Below the pieces are notes generated by a model. That model did no database searches, was not told where the DNA came from, and worked only from the letters and a program-made list of their open reading frames with translations. A program made the position numbers and the translations under genes. This document shows, one piece after another, positions 17,804 through 27,814 of a stretch of DNA of 35,551 nt. Each line of letters begins with the position of its first letter. Position 1 is the first letter of the stretch. Source of the stretch: Legionellales bacterium (GTDB taxonomy: Bacteria > Pseudomonadota > Gammaproteobacteria > Comchoanobacterales > Comchoanobacteraceae); assembly GCA_002691585.1 (NCBI GenBank), contig NZIM01000017.1:1-35551 (forward strand), in the 5' to 3' direction.

Positions 17804-19648
17804 GTGGTTAAGATATTTTCAATAATAAAAACAATTAAATCTCTAGGTTTTACGAATATAATTAGTGTTGTCTTGTATCGTCTTGCTTTAAAGCTAGGCG
17901 TGCATCCGGTCTGTCATATTAAAAGTGAAACTCCGGTTGGTCCCTATTTTCTGAGTGGACAGTGCTCGTCTACAACTTTACCTCCAGTTGAATCATGGTG
18001 TAATTCTGCTGAGTTATTTAGTCACTTTACTTTACACTTAGGAGATAAAATACCTAATTGGTTAGCCAATCCCCTCACCGGTAAATTTGTTAATTTACCG
18101 TTTCGGCCATGGTGGAAAATTTCAGATTTTGACCAAGATACCGGAGACATCAAATTAATTTGGGAACAATCTCGCATGGACTGGGTTGTTGCTTTTGCTC
18201 AACGAGCAAGAAATGGAGACCATAAGACTCTTGAAAAACTAAATTCATGGCTCACTGATTGGATTTCTTCAAATCCAGCTTACTTAGGTCCAAATTGGAA
18301 GTGCGGACAAGAAGCCTCAATAAGGGTAATAAACTTAGCTTGTGGGGCTTTAATACTAAACTATGAACAGCAAACTTTAAAAGGTATAGAACAATTAATT
18401 GTTATGCACCTACGTAGAATATATCCAACTATAAATTACGCAATTTCTCAAGATAATAATCATGGAACATCTGAAGCAGCCGCATTATTTATTGGTGGAA
18501 GTTGGTTATCCTATTTAGGGTATAAAAATGCCACAAAATGGGAAGAGGTTGGACGTAAGCTTCTTGAAAATCGTGTTGAAAAATTATTTGACTCGGATGG
18601 AGGATTTAGTCAATATTCTATCAACTATCATAGAATGGCACTTGACACTTTGTCATTTTCAGAAATTTGGCGTCGTAAGCTAAATTTATTTTCTTTTTCA
18701 ACTAACTTTTACAAAAAATGCAGTGCTGCTACATTTTGGTTATATCAATTAGTTTCAAAGGAAAATGGACGCGCGCCAAATATTGGTGCTAATGACGGCA
18801 CAAGATTACTGCAGTTAACAAGTTCATCTTACAAAGACTACCGTCCAAGCGTCCAACTTGCTATGGCATTATTTGACGACTGTCAGGCATATCCACCAAA
18901 TAGTATGTTAGCATGTCATTTAAGTTGGTTGGGCGTAGTTAGCAATAAAACCTGCCCTCCCCTATATCAGAATTGTAACTTTAGTGCTAGTGGATTTGCA
19001 GTTCTTCGTAATAAAGATGCTGTCGCTATATTAAGGTATCCTAGGTTTAAATATAGACCTAGTCATGCTGATGCTTTGCATTTAGATTTATGGATAAGCG
19101 GGTATAATATATTAAATGATGCTGGCTCTTATAGTTATAACTCTACACCAGATTTTTCAGAATACTTTTCTGGTCCTAAAGGGCATAACACTGTAGAATT
19201 AGACGATAGACCTCAGATGCCTAAAATCAGCCGATTTCTTTTTGGTGATTGGCTTAAAGCTAAGAATGTTCAAGAGATTTCAAAGTCTGATGATATGGTT
19301 AGCTTCTCAGCAGGTTACATAGATTATAAAAATGGACAACATATTAGAACCATTAATTTAACAGATAATAAAGTATTTATAAAAGATGAGTTGAGAGGAT
19401 TTAATCGAAAAGCTATGCTTCGCTGGCGGTTAAAAAAAGGAAATTGGTTTTTAAAAAGATTTTTAGATGGTGTCTCAATATCATGTGGTACCCATACACT
19501 CTTAGTAAAATCTGATGTTTCTCTATTTAATGCTCAATTATCAAAGGGTTGGTACTCAACCTATTATATGGAAAAAGTTGAGGTGCCAGTATTTGAGGTT
19601 GAAATTAAATGTGAGGGATCACTCTTCTCGGAGTATTCTTGGAAATGA
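17804..19648 (+). CDS. Heparinase II/III-type (alginate-lyase-like) protein
   Basis: FRPWWKISDFDQDTGDIKLIWEQSRMDWVVAFAQ; ISQDNNHGTSEAAALFIGG; YSINYHRMALDTLSFSEI; NIGANDGTRLLQL; SHADALHLDLWISGYNILNDAGSYSYN. Confidence 0.9.
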   Translation: MVKIFSIIKTIKSLGFTNIISVVLYRLALKLGVHPVCHIKSETPVGPYFLSGQCSSTTLPPVESWCNSAELFSHFTLHLGDKIPNWLANPLTGKFVNLPFRPWWKISDFDQDTGDIKLIWEQSRMDWVVAFAQRARNGDHKTLEKLNSWLTDWISSNPAYLGPNWKCGQEASIRVINLACGALILNYEQQTLKGIEQLIVMHLRRIYPTINYAISQDNNHGTSEAAALFIGGSWLSYLGYKNATKWEEVGRKLLENRVEKLFDSDGGFSQYSINYHRMALDTLSFSEIWRRKLNLFSFSTNFYKKCSAATFWLYQLVSKENGRAPNIGANDGTRLLQLTSSSYKDYRPSVQLAMALFDDCQAYPPNSMLACHLSWLGVVSNKTCPPLYQNCNFSASGFAVLRNKDAVAILRYPRFKYRPSHADALHLDLWISGYNILNDAGSYSYNSTPDFSEYFSGPKGHNTVELDDRPQMPKISRFLFGDWLKAKNVQEISKSDDMVSFSAGYIDYKNGQHIRTINLTDNKVFIKDELRGFNRKAMLRWRLKKGNWFLKRFLDGVSISCGTHTLLVKSDVSLFNAQLSKGWYSTYYMEKVEVPVFEVEIKCEGSLFSEYSWK

Positions 19649-19752
19649 CACAATTATTAACTAGTAATAGATACCAACTCTACATGACAAAGCTATTCAT
19701 TTATTATTTCTCTGATATAAATACGATTAAATCTTTTTGATGAGGAATATAA

Positions 19753-20442
19753 ATGAGCTTATTTTTTAATTTTTTTGATAACTGTCAATATTTTGTTGTA
19801 AAAAAAATATATGGGGATCATAACGAATCTGCCCAAGTAAAGTCAGCTATCCGTAGACTATTTCTATTACTTCCTGACGATTTCGTTGGATTGAACGTTG
19901 GATCTGGAAAAACAAATTTACATCCTAATCTAAAAAATTTAGAGTTATCACCTGGTAATGGGATTGATTATGTTGGCTCTGTAACTGAAATACCTTGCAA
20001 CAAAAACTCTTTTGATGTGGTTATAGCTCAAGAAGTTTTAGAGCATGTAGCCTCTCCATCTTTAGCAATTAAAGAAATTTCTAGAGTTCTTAAAGTGGGG
20101 GGATATCTGTATTTACAATTACCGTTTATTATCGGTTATCATCCTTGTCCTAATGATTACTGGCGTTTCACTCACGAGGGCATTCTTGAACTCTTGGACC
20201 CCAAAAAGTTCAAAGTTGTTGAAGCAGGAATGTCGGTTGGGCCTGCAGTGGGCTTCTATAGAATACTAGTAGAGTTTATTGCATTATGTTTATCTTTAGG
20301 AGTTGGATTCCTCTATAAACCTGCAAAGCTTCTGTCTGCCATATTTTTTTGGCCAATTAAGCTTTTAGATAGTCTTCTTATTAGAACAATTCAAGCTGAT
20401 AGAATTTCAGGAGGATACTACATTATAGGCTTGAAGAAATGA
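19753..20442 (+). CDS. Class I SAM-dependent methyltransferase
   Basis: VGLNVGSGKTNLHPNLKNLELSPGNGIDYVGSVTEIPCNKNSFDVVIAQEVLEHVASPSLAIKEISRVLKVGGYLYLQLPF. Confidence 0.88.
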   Translation: MSLFFNFFDNCQYFVVKKIYGDHNESAQVKSAIRRLFLLLPDDFVGLNVGSGKTNLHPNLKNLELSPGNGIDYVGSVTEIPCNKNSFDVVIAQEVLEHVASPSLAIKEISRVLKVGGYLYLQLPFIIGYHPCPNDYWRFTHEGILELLDPKKFKVVEAGMSVGPAVGFYRILVEFIALCLSLGVGFLYKPAKLLSAIFFWPIKLLDSLLIRTIQADRISGGYYIIGLKK

Positions 20443-21674
20443 AAGTAATTTATTTTCATCAACATTACACAGATCCCAATGGAACAGTTGGGATTAGATC
20501 ATATGCGATGTCCAGAGCTCTAGCGGATCAAGGTCATTCAGTTTCTATCATATGTGGAAGTTATAAAGGAGGTGATACGGGACTTCATCACTCTTTTAAA
20601 AAAGGAATAAGACGTGGAGAGGTTAGTAATAATATTGAAGTTATTGAACTTGAATTACCATATAGAAATTCTGATAACTTTAGACAACGGTCTATAACAT
20701 TTTTCAAGTATGTGTTTAGTAGCGTTAAATTAATTTTTTCCGAGAGTTATGATATTGTCATAGCAACAAGCACGCCTCTAACGGTTTGCATCCCTGGTAT
20801 TTTTGCTCGTTGGTTAAAACGAAAGCCATTTGTTTTTGAAGTACGGGATCTTTGGCCAGAGCTCCCTAAAGCGATGAAAGTTATTACTAATCCTATAATT
20901 ATCAAATTAATGTCCACTCTAGAATGGATCAGTTATTATTCTGCAAACCATATAATAGCCCTGTCACCAGGAATTGCGCAAGGTATTTTAAAAAAGGGTG
21001 TTCCAACCGAAAAAATTAGCATGATACCAAATGGTTGTGACACAGAGATTTTTAACCGTGCCACTATTTCTTGGCGACCTAAAGAAATCAATGACACTGA
21101 TTTTATAGCAATATACGCGGGGACACATGGAATAGCTAATGGATTGGACAGTGTCATAGATGCAGCTTTGGAACTTAAATCTCGACAACGTACCGATATA
21201 AAGTTTTTATTAATTGGCGATGGTGGTTTGAAAAAAAACCTAGTCGATAGAGCGGCTGATATGGGTCTGTCTAACATAATATTTATGGATCCAGTCAATA
21301 AAAAAGAATTGGCGAGGTTAATGGCCGCTAGCGATATAGGTCTCCAGATTCTGAAGAATTTGCCAGCTTTTTATTATGGAACCTCTCCCAATAAGTTTTT
21401 TGATTACATATCAGCAGGACTTCCTGTACTGAACAATTATCCAGGCTGGTTGTCTGATATCATCGAAAAGTACAATTGTGGCTTCACTGTAAAACCTAAT
21501 AATTCCAGTAAATTTGCAGATGCTTTAGTTTCAGCCGCAGATGATCACTTATCTCTTAAGATTAAGGCAGAAAATGCTCGAAATTTAGCTGTAACTAAAT
21601 TTGATAGAAAAATACTTGCATCAGAATGGGTTAAAAAAATTTTAAATGTATATTCAACTGAGAAGAGGAATTAA
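20439..21674 (+). CDS. Glycosyltransferase family 4 (WbuB-like)
   Basis: FHQHYTDPNGTVGIRSYAMSRALADQGHSVSIICGSY; VFEVRDLWPELPKAM; AIYAGTHGIANGLDSVIDAA; LKNLPAFYYGTSPNKFFDYISAGLPVLNNYPGWLSDII. Confidence 0.92.
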   Translation: MKVIYFHQHYTDPNGTVGIRSYAMSRALADQGHSVSIICGSYKGGDTGLHHSFKKGIRRGEVSNNIEVIELELPYRNSDNFRQRSITFFKYVFSSVKLIFSESYDIVIATSTPLTVCIPGIFARWLKRKPFVFEVRDLWPELPKAMKVITNPIIIKLMSTLEWISYYSANHIIALSPGIAQGILKKGVPTEKISMIPNGCDTEIFNRATISWRPKEINDTDFIAIYAGTHGIANGLDSVIDAALELKSRQRTDIKFLLIGDGGLKKNLVDRAADMGLSNIIFMDPVNKKELARLMAASDIGLQILKNLPAFYYGTSPNKFFDYISAGLPVLNNYPGWLSDIIEKYNCGFTVKPNNSSKFADALVSAADDHLSLKIKAENARNLAVTKFDRKILASEWVKKILNVYSTEKRN

Positions 21675-22845
21675 GACTTTGAATAGAGTACAGATGGTAG
21701 CTAAAGAGACTGTAAGTTTTGCCAAGAAAATTTATAGTGAAGAATTTATCCCTTTGCATCGTCCAATATTTGAGGGTAATGAACGTAAAAATTTGATTGA
21801 GTGTATTGATTCAAATTTTGTTTCTTCAGTTGGACAAAAGGTAACAGATTTTGAAAATATGATTGCTGATTTTACTGGGTCAAATTATGCGGTAGCTACT
21901 GTGAATGGCACTTCGGCACTTCACGTGGCACTTGAAATTTCTGGGATAGGTGCCGGAGATGAGGTTATTACCCAGGCACTAACTTTTATTGCGACTTGTA
22001 ATTCAATCCACTATGCAAGGGCTATACCAGTATTTATTGACGTTGATAAAGATACAATGGGGATGAGCCCAAGCTCACTAAAGAGCTTTTTAGAAAAAAA
22101 TGCGCGAAAGCAAAATGGACAAGTATTTAATAAAAACTCTGGAAGACGAATTAGAGGATGTCTACCAATGCATACCTTTGGGTTTCCATGTCGAATTATA
22201 GAGATTGCAGCAATTTGTGATGATTGGGGGATAGCCTTAATAGAGGATGCTGCTGAGTCATTGGGCAGTTATGTGAATAATCGTCATACAGGTACATTTG
22301 GAAAACTTGGTACATTTAGTTTCAATGGAAATAAAGTAATTACTACTGGCGGTGGTGGTATGATAGTTACCAATGATTTTACTTTTGCTCAGCGCGCTAA
22401 GCATATCACGACAACTGCAAAAATTCCTCATGCATTCAATTTTGAACACGACGAAATCGGATATAATTACCGTATGCCAAATTTAAATGCAGCGCTTGGC
22501 TGTGCTCAAGTAGAACAACTTGAATATTTTTTGCATAGAAAATCTGAGTTGGCTAAATTATGGGACAATTTATATCAACATTTAGGTATTAAATTTATGC
22601 GGAGTTTAGTAAATTGCAAATCTAACCATTGGTTGATTACAATTATTTTAGAAAATATACAAGAACGAGATTATTTTTTAGAGTTTACTAACAAAAATGG
22701 TGTAATGTGTCGTCCTATTTGGAATTTGATGTCAAATTTGTCAATGTTTAGCAATTGTGAGCGTGACGATCTTAAAAATTCTAAATGGTTGCAAGATCGA
22801 GGTGTTAACATTCCATCGAGTGTTCCAGTTAGATATAGTGAATAA
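21646..22845 (+). CDS. DegT/DnrJ/EryC1/StrS (LegC-like) sugar aminotransferase
   Basis: FIPLHRPIFEGNERKNLIECIDSNFVSSVGQKVTDFE; NGTSALHVALEISGIGAGDEVITQALTFIATCNSI; LIEDAAESLGS; SFNGNKVITTGGGGMIVTND; GYNYRMPNLNAALGCAQ. Confidence 0.92.
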   Translation: MYIQLRRGIKTLNRVQMVAKETVSFAKKIYSEEFIPLHRPIFEGNERKNLIECIDSNFVSSVGQKVTDFENMIADFTGSNYAVATVNGTSALHVALEISGIGAGDEVITQALTFIATCNSIHYARAIPVFIDVDKDTMGMSPSSLKSFLEKNARKQNGQVFNKNSGRRIRGCLPMHTFGFPCRIIEIAAICDDWGIALIEDAAESLGSYVNNRHTGTFGKLGTFSFNGNKVITTGGGGMIVTNDFTFAQRAKHITTTAKIPHAFNFEHDEIGYNYRMPNLNAALGCAQVEQLEYFLHRKSELAKLWDNLYQHLGIKFMRSLVNCKSNHWLITIILENIQERDYFLEFTNKNGVMCRPIWNLMSNLSMFSNCERDDLKNSKWLQDRGVNIPSSVPVRYSE

Positions 22846-22865
22846 ATCCTAACTTAGGAGAAATT

Positions 22866-24053
22866 ATGGATATTTTAAAGATAATTGGACGTAAATACCC
22901 ACTTTTTGACAGTGATATCTCCCATCTAAATAAGGAGTTAACTGAAATTATATCAAAAAGCCGATTTCTTGTAATAGGTGGAGCCGGATCAATTGGTCAG
23001 GCCGTAAGTTATGAAATTTTTAAAAGATGTCCTCTTGCACTTCATGTAGTAGATATTAGTGAAAATAACTTGGTTGAATTGGTTCGAAGCATTAGGAGTA
23101 CGCTTGGCTATATTGATGGTGATTTTCGTACATTTGCAATTGACTGTGGAGGTAAGGAATACGAGGCATTAATGAAAAACTCAAAAAATTATGATTATGT
23201 TTTAAATCTTTCAGCATTAAAGCATGTTCGAAGTGAAAAAGATCCATTTACCTTGATGCGGCTTATTGATGTCAATATTCTTAATACTCTTAAAACAGCT
23301 AAAATCGCAAGGGATAAAGGTTCGACTAAATATTTTTGTGTATCGACAGATAAAGCAGCAAACCCTACTAATATGATGGGAGCAAGCAAGCGTATTATGG
23401 AAATGTTTATGATGCGTGAAAGCGAGTTTATACCAATATCAACTGCTCGATTTGCAAATGTAGCCTTTTCTGATGGTTCATTACTACAAGGTTTTCAGGC
23501 TAGGTTCTCTAAGCAACAACCAATATCGGCTCCTATCGATATACTTCGATATTTTATTACACCACAAGAGTCTGGAGAACTTTGCTTGATGTCTTGTTTG
23601 ATGGGTGAAAACAGGGACATATTCTTTCCCAAGGAGAGTGATGAATTATATCTTACTAGTTTTTCGGACATTGCAAAAAGATTCATAATTAATTCAGGAT
23701 ACGAGCCGTTCCAATGTTCTACTGAAGAAGAAGCTAGAAGAAGTTGTAAAAGCTTGATAGCATCTAAGCGCTGGCCATGCTATTTTTTTCAATCCGACAC
23801 TTCAGGTGAGAAGAGTTTTGAAGAGTTTTTTACAGATACTGAAGCTTTGGACTTGGAAAGATTTCAAAGTGTTGGAGTAATAAAGAATGATGCTATTTAT
23901 GACCCGGTAAAACTCGACTTTTTTTTGGAAAACCTACGAGATTTACGTAATAGTGGAGCCTGGGAAAAAGGTAAAATAATTCAATTGTTTAATAATGTTT
24001 TACCTAATTTCTATCATATAGAAACAGGGAAATACTTAGATGGGAAAATGTAA
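22866..24053 (+). CDS. UDP-GlcNAc 4,6-dehydratase-like polysaccharide biosynthesis protein (CapD/LegB-like)
   Basis: FLVIGGAGSIGQAVSYEIFKR; LNLSALKHVRSEKDPFTLMRLIDVNILNT; VSTDKAANPTNMMGASKRIMEMFM; RFANVAFSDGSLLQGFQARF. No N-terminal TM domain. Confidence 0.88.
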   Translation: MDILKIIGRKYPLFDSDISHLNKELTEIISKSRFLVIGGAGSIGQAVSYEIFKRCPLALHVVDISENNLVELVRSIRSTLGYIDGDFRTFAIDCGGKEYEALMKNSKNYDYVLNLSALKHVRSEKDPFTLMRLIDVNILNTLKTAKIARDKGSTKYFCVSTDKAANPTNMMGASKRIMEMFMMRESEFIPISTARFANVAFSDGSLLQGFQARFSKQQPISAPIDILRYFITPQESGELCLMSCLMGENRDIFFPKESDELYLTSFSDIAKRFIINSGYEPFQCSTEEEARRSCKSLIASKRWPCYFFQSDTSGEKSFEEFFTDTEALDLERFQSVGVIKNDAIYDPVKLDFFLENLRDLRNSGAWEKGKIIQLFNNVLPNFYHIETGKYLDGKM

Positions 24054-24740
24054 ATGCTACAACGAGCCTTTGATATTATGTTCTCCATTACCGCTCTGAT
24101 AGCACTTTCACCAATTTTACTTCTAGTGATGTTTATGCTTCGGATTACGGGTGAAGGAGAGGTTTTTTTTCTACAAACCCGTATTGGTAAAGGGGGGGCT
24201 CATTTTAATTTATTCAAATTTGCTACGATGTTAAAAAATAGTCCAAGCATTGGAACTAAGACCATTACAATTCATAATGACCCCAGAGTTTTACCTTTAG
24301 GTAAAATTTTAAGAAAATCAAAGATTAATGAATTACCTCAGTTAGTTAACGTTTTAAAGGGAGATATGAGCATAATTGGTCCAAGGCCTCAGACACAACG
24401 TTGCTTTGATGCCTATAATAAAGCAGATCAAACAGAAATTAAAAAAGTGAGACCAGGGCTTTCAGGCTTAGGTTCTATTATTTTTAGAAATGAAACTGAA
24501 ATGATGAGAGAAAATCAAGATGTCAGTAAATTATATGACGACGTCATAATGCCTTATAAAGGAAATTTGGAAAAATGGTATGTTCAAAATAAATCAATCT
24601 TTTCTTACTTTTTTCTTATTTTTATGACTATCTATGTTCTTATATTTGGTTCGCCTAGGTTAATTTTTTATGTTTTTCCTTCTTTGCCCAAAATTCCAAA
24701 AACCTTGAGATTTCATATTTTGGGTAGTGTTCATGAGTGA
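24054..24740 (+). CDS. PglC/WcaJ-type bacterial sugar transferase (initiating phosphoglycosyl transferase)
   Basis: QRAFDIMFSITALIALSPILLLVM; FFLQTRIGKGGAHFNLFKFATMLKNS; LPLGKILRKSKINELPQLVNVLKGDMSIIGPRPQT; VRPGLSGLGSIIF. Confidence 0.93.
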   Translation: MLQRAFDIMFSITALIALSPILLLVMFMLRITGEGEVFFLQTRIGKGGAHFNLFKFATMLKNSPSIGTKTITIHNDPRVLPLGKILRKSKINELPQLVNVLKGDMSIIGPRPQTQRCFDAYNKADQTEIKKVRPGLSGLGSIIFRNETEMMRENQDVSKLYDDVIMPYKGNLEKWYVQNKSIFSYFFLIFMTIYVLIFGSPRLIFYVFPSLPKIPKTLRFHILGSVHE

Positions 24741-25932
24741 TGTTCTTTTGACGTATGGTTGGATTCGTTCATCTTATAGCGCTTTAAGAAACCTTAAGAA
24801 GCACAGTGTTTCAGTTACTGTTTCGGACAGTAAAAAAATAGGAATGTGCCAATTTTCTAAATTATCAGATGGTTTTGAAAGGTACACGTCACACTATTCT
24901 GATGAAGATAAATTTATTTCTGATTTGGTCAATATTTGTTCAAAGAAAAAAATTAAACTAATTTTTCCATCACATAATGAAACTGAAATTATAGCTCGTC
25001 ACAGGAATAAATTCTCTTCAAGTTTGGTTGCTTTAGTTCCGAATGAATCTCATTGTAAAATCTTCAATAATAAAGCGTTATCTTATGATTTTGCTTCGGA
25101 GCTAGGTATCCCTGTTGCAAAACGTATACGCTATTCTGACCCGCAGAAAATTTCCCATATTCTTGGTGAAGTAAACCTAAATATGACTGTAATCAAACTC
25201 CTTACTGGAAATAGTGGAAAAGGAGTTTTTTATGGGAAAAGTCCAGAGCATACGCAGTCAATTGTAAAAGAGTTGATAGACAAATATGATCTTGATGATA
25301 CACGGTTTCCCCAGGTTGAAGAGTATATTAATGGAGAAGGTTACGGTTGCTCAGTTTTATATTGGAAAGGGCAGCATATTGCTGATTTTACTCATCGACG
25401 TTTACGAGAAAAAATTATAACTGGAGGTACAAGTACTTATAGAGAAGTTTCCGCGCACAAGGGAATTGAAACTGCAACTAGAAAAATATTTGATACAATT
25501 GGTTGGCATGGTATCGCAATGTGTGAGTTTAAGGTCTGTCCAAAAACAGGTAAATTTTGGTTTATCGAAGTAAATCCTCGCATGTGGGGGTCAATGCCTT
25601 TAGCTATTGAAGCTGGCGTTGAGTTTCCCTTTCTAGCCTGGCTCTGTGCTACTAAAGGTCCAAAAGTAGCAAAAGATTATCATGCAGGTTGCAAGCTAGC
25701 CACCAAGTGGACAGCCAAATGGTTGATGGGAGATATTTTTATAGTTTTAACTCATTTGTTTAAATTCAAATTCAAATCAGCTTGGGAAATATTAAATTCA
25801 GAAAAAGCCAACTCGATTGACGATTTTTTTAAAGATGACTTTTTTGTGTTTTTTGGTGAAATTTTAGCTTACCTTGGATCAGTTATATCAAGGAGAAGTA
25901 CTAATCCTGAAGAAAAAGGAATGTTAAAGTGA
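24727..25932 (+). CDS. ATP-grasp domain protein (carboxylate-amine ligase-like)
   Basis: LIFPSHNETEIIARHRN; FASELGIPVAKRIRYSD; VIKLLTGNSGKGVFYGKS; VEEYINGEGYGCSVLYWKGQHIADFTHRRLRE; FIEVNPRMWGSMPLAIEAGVEFPFLAW. Confidence 0.88.
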   Translation: MFMSDVLLTYGWIRSSYSALRNLKKHSVSVTVSDSKKIGMCQFSKLSDGFERYTSHYSDEDKFISDLVNICSKKKIKLIFPSHNETEIIARHRNKFSSSLVALVPNESHCKIFNNKALSYDFASELGIPVAKRIRYSDPQKISHILGEVNLNMTVIKLLTGNSGKGVFYGKSPEHTQSIVKELIDKYDLDDTRFPQVEEYINGEGYGCSVLYWKGQHIADFTHRRLREKIITGGTSTYREVSAHKGIETATRKIFDTIGWHGIAMCEFKVCPKTGKFWFIEVNPRMWGSMPLAIEAGVEFPFLAWLCATKGPKVAKDYHAGCKLATKWTAKWLMGDIFIVLTHLFKFKFKSAWEILNSEKANSIDDFFKDDFFVFFGEILAYLGSVISRRSTNPEEKGMLK

Positions 25933-26579
25933 GAAATTGTGTCTTACTTGATTTTGACGGAACCATTACAACAAAAGACACAACAAAATTTCTGTTGGTG
26001 GAGCTTCTAAAACAAAGCCCATGTCGATTTTTTTTTCTCATATTATTGATTTTAAAGATGCTATGCTCTTCTAATATTTCTTATAGGCAGATATGTAAAA
26101 ATAAGATGATAGGATATTTAATTTCTGGATACAAAAGAGATCAACTACAGAGTGCTTTAGAGAGATATAAAAAAAAAGTTGAGCCACTTTTTCGTAATTT
26201 GTTAATTAACAAAATCAGGGAAACGAATCATAATAAAGACTTGGCAGTGGTAGTGACAGCGTCCCCAACATTTGTTGTAAGTTTTTGTATGACAGATTTA
26301 CCAGTTATAGTTATTGGTACTGAATTTAAGATGAATGGTGTATTTTATTCAGGAGAACTAGATGGAAATAATTGTTTTGGTTACGAAAAAGTAAAAAAAG
26401 TTAAAAAATTAATAAAAAGCTTGTCTTTACAGATAAATATAAAAGAAAGCTGGAGTGATAATTTTTCTGATTACCCAATGATGAAAATGGCAAATCATAG
26501 ATATTGGATTGGTGATTTCCGCTTAAAGAATCAAGTTAATAAAATTGATCCTGATGGAAGATTTATACTAGATGAATAA
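25929..26579 (+). CDS. HAD-IB (phosphoserine-phosphatase-like) hydrolase
   Basis: CVLLDFDGTITTKDTTKFLL; VVTASPTFVVSFCM; SDNFSDYPMMKMANHRYWIG. Confidence 0.85.
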   Translation: MRNCVLLDFDGTITTKDTTKFLLVELLKQSPCRFFFLILLILKMLCSSNISYRQICKNKMIGYLISGYKRDQLQSALERYKKKVEPLFRNLLINKIRETNHNKDLAVVVTASPTFVVSFCMTDLPVIVIGTEFKMNGVFYSGELDGNNCFGYEKVKKVKKLIKSLSLQINIKESWSDNFSDYPMMKMANHRYWIGDFRLKNQVNKIDPDGRFILDE

Positions 26580-26806
26580 AAATATATGTAATTAATTTTA
26601 TTTTTGATGATGACTTATATTAGTTTTTTAATACATGGAGGTTTTTTATTAGGTGCCCGTAAATGAGATGACAAATTTATAAATATAATTTAAGAGTGTG
26701 TAATAATCATTCTTGTTAATTTACTACCTCGGCAGAAGAAGCTAAGACTTGACCTGGCAGGTATATACTGTTTATTTAAATTAACTCTATAAATTAGGGA
26801 GTGTAG

Positions 26807-27619
26807 ATGTTAAAAATAAAAGATGATCAAATAAAAAAAATTTCTAAAGAATTTAAAGAAGCTAAACCTTACCCATTTGTTGTTATTAATGACTTTCTTG
26901 ATCCAGTTTTTGCAAAAAACTTATCAGATAAATTTAGTGGTGAGCTGAAAAAAATTGACGAAAAATATATAAAATCTTTTGATAGTGGATATGGTGGTGA
27001 TAGAAAAAAACAATTTTCACCAAATGGTTGTTCTCAGCAGACACAAAACCAAGTTGGATTTTTCAATCAACAACCCTTTTTAGATTTTTTAGAGAAAGTT
27101 ACTGGTATTTACGGTTTGATAGGTGATGCTTCATATGAAGGTGGTGGTTTTCATCAAACTGGACGAGGAGGACGCTTAGGGGTTCATGTGGATTTTAGAG
27201 TTCATAAGCGTTTAAATCTGAAAAGAGAGCTTAATGTAATTATTTATCTCAATGACAAAGATTGGGATGAAAACTGGGGAGGAGGTTTGGAGATTTGGTC
27301 ACGCGAAGGGAACTCAATGGTGCATAAAGTAATCCCAAAATTTAATACCTGCATAATATTCAGAACAGATGATAGATCATTTCATGGACATCCAGATCCA
27401 TTGGGGTGTCCTGATAATAAAATTCGTAAGTCATTAGCCCTATATTACTATACTGGAACAGAGCTAGTGTATGCAGAAAATAGTAGGAAAACAACAGTTT
27501 ACATTGATGGAACCGAAACAAGTTTTGAGTTTAAAAACAGACTTAAATATGGAATGATAAATTTTTGTTTAGATTACCTACCACCAGTTTTAACAAGAAA
27601 AATTATAGGTAGAAAATAA
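26807..27619 (+). CDS. 2OG-Fe(II) oxygenase, prolyl 4-hydroxylase-like
   Basis: YPFVVINDFLDPVFAKNLSDKF; GRLGVHVDFRVHKRLNLKRELNVIIYLNDKDWDENWGGGLEIW; CIIFRTDDRSFHGHPDPLGCPDNKIRKSLALYYY (HxD...H and K/R pattern). Confidence 0.88.
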   Translation: MLKIKDDQIKKISKEFKEAKPYPFVVINDFLDPVFAKNLSDKFSGELKKIDEKYIKSFDSGYGGDRKKQFSPNGCSQQTQNQVGFFNQQPFLDFLEKVTGIYGLIGDASYEGGGFHQTGRGGRLGVHVDFRVHKRLNLKRELNVIIYLNDKDWDENWGGGLEIWSREGNSMVHKVIPKFNTCIIFRTDDRSFHGHPDPLGCPDNKIRKSLALYYYTGTELVYAENSRKTTVYIDGTETSFEFKNRLKYGMINFCLDYLPPVLTRKIIGRK

Positions 27620-27814
27620 CTTTGTTGAAAGGAATACGTCCATGTCATTCAAATTTATTTGGACTGTCAATAAGGCAAAAGTTGTATGAAATGCTACGCG
27701 CCAAATTTTTGATATGAAAAGTTTTTAAACTTTTGCAATTTAAGATTTTTGATTTGTTATGAATTTAAAATATCAACATTTAAAATAAATAAACTTTAAT
27801 TGTGGATGGTATAA

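Noticed and set aside
27717-27734. AAAAGTTT-TT-AAACTTTT inverted repeat upstream of rfbC
   Set aside because: Very AT-rich with only one G:C pair per arm and a 2-nt loop; expected by chance at this base composition and not a convincing terminator or operator.
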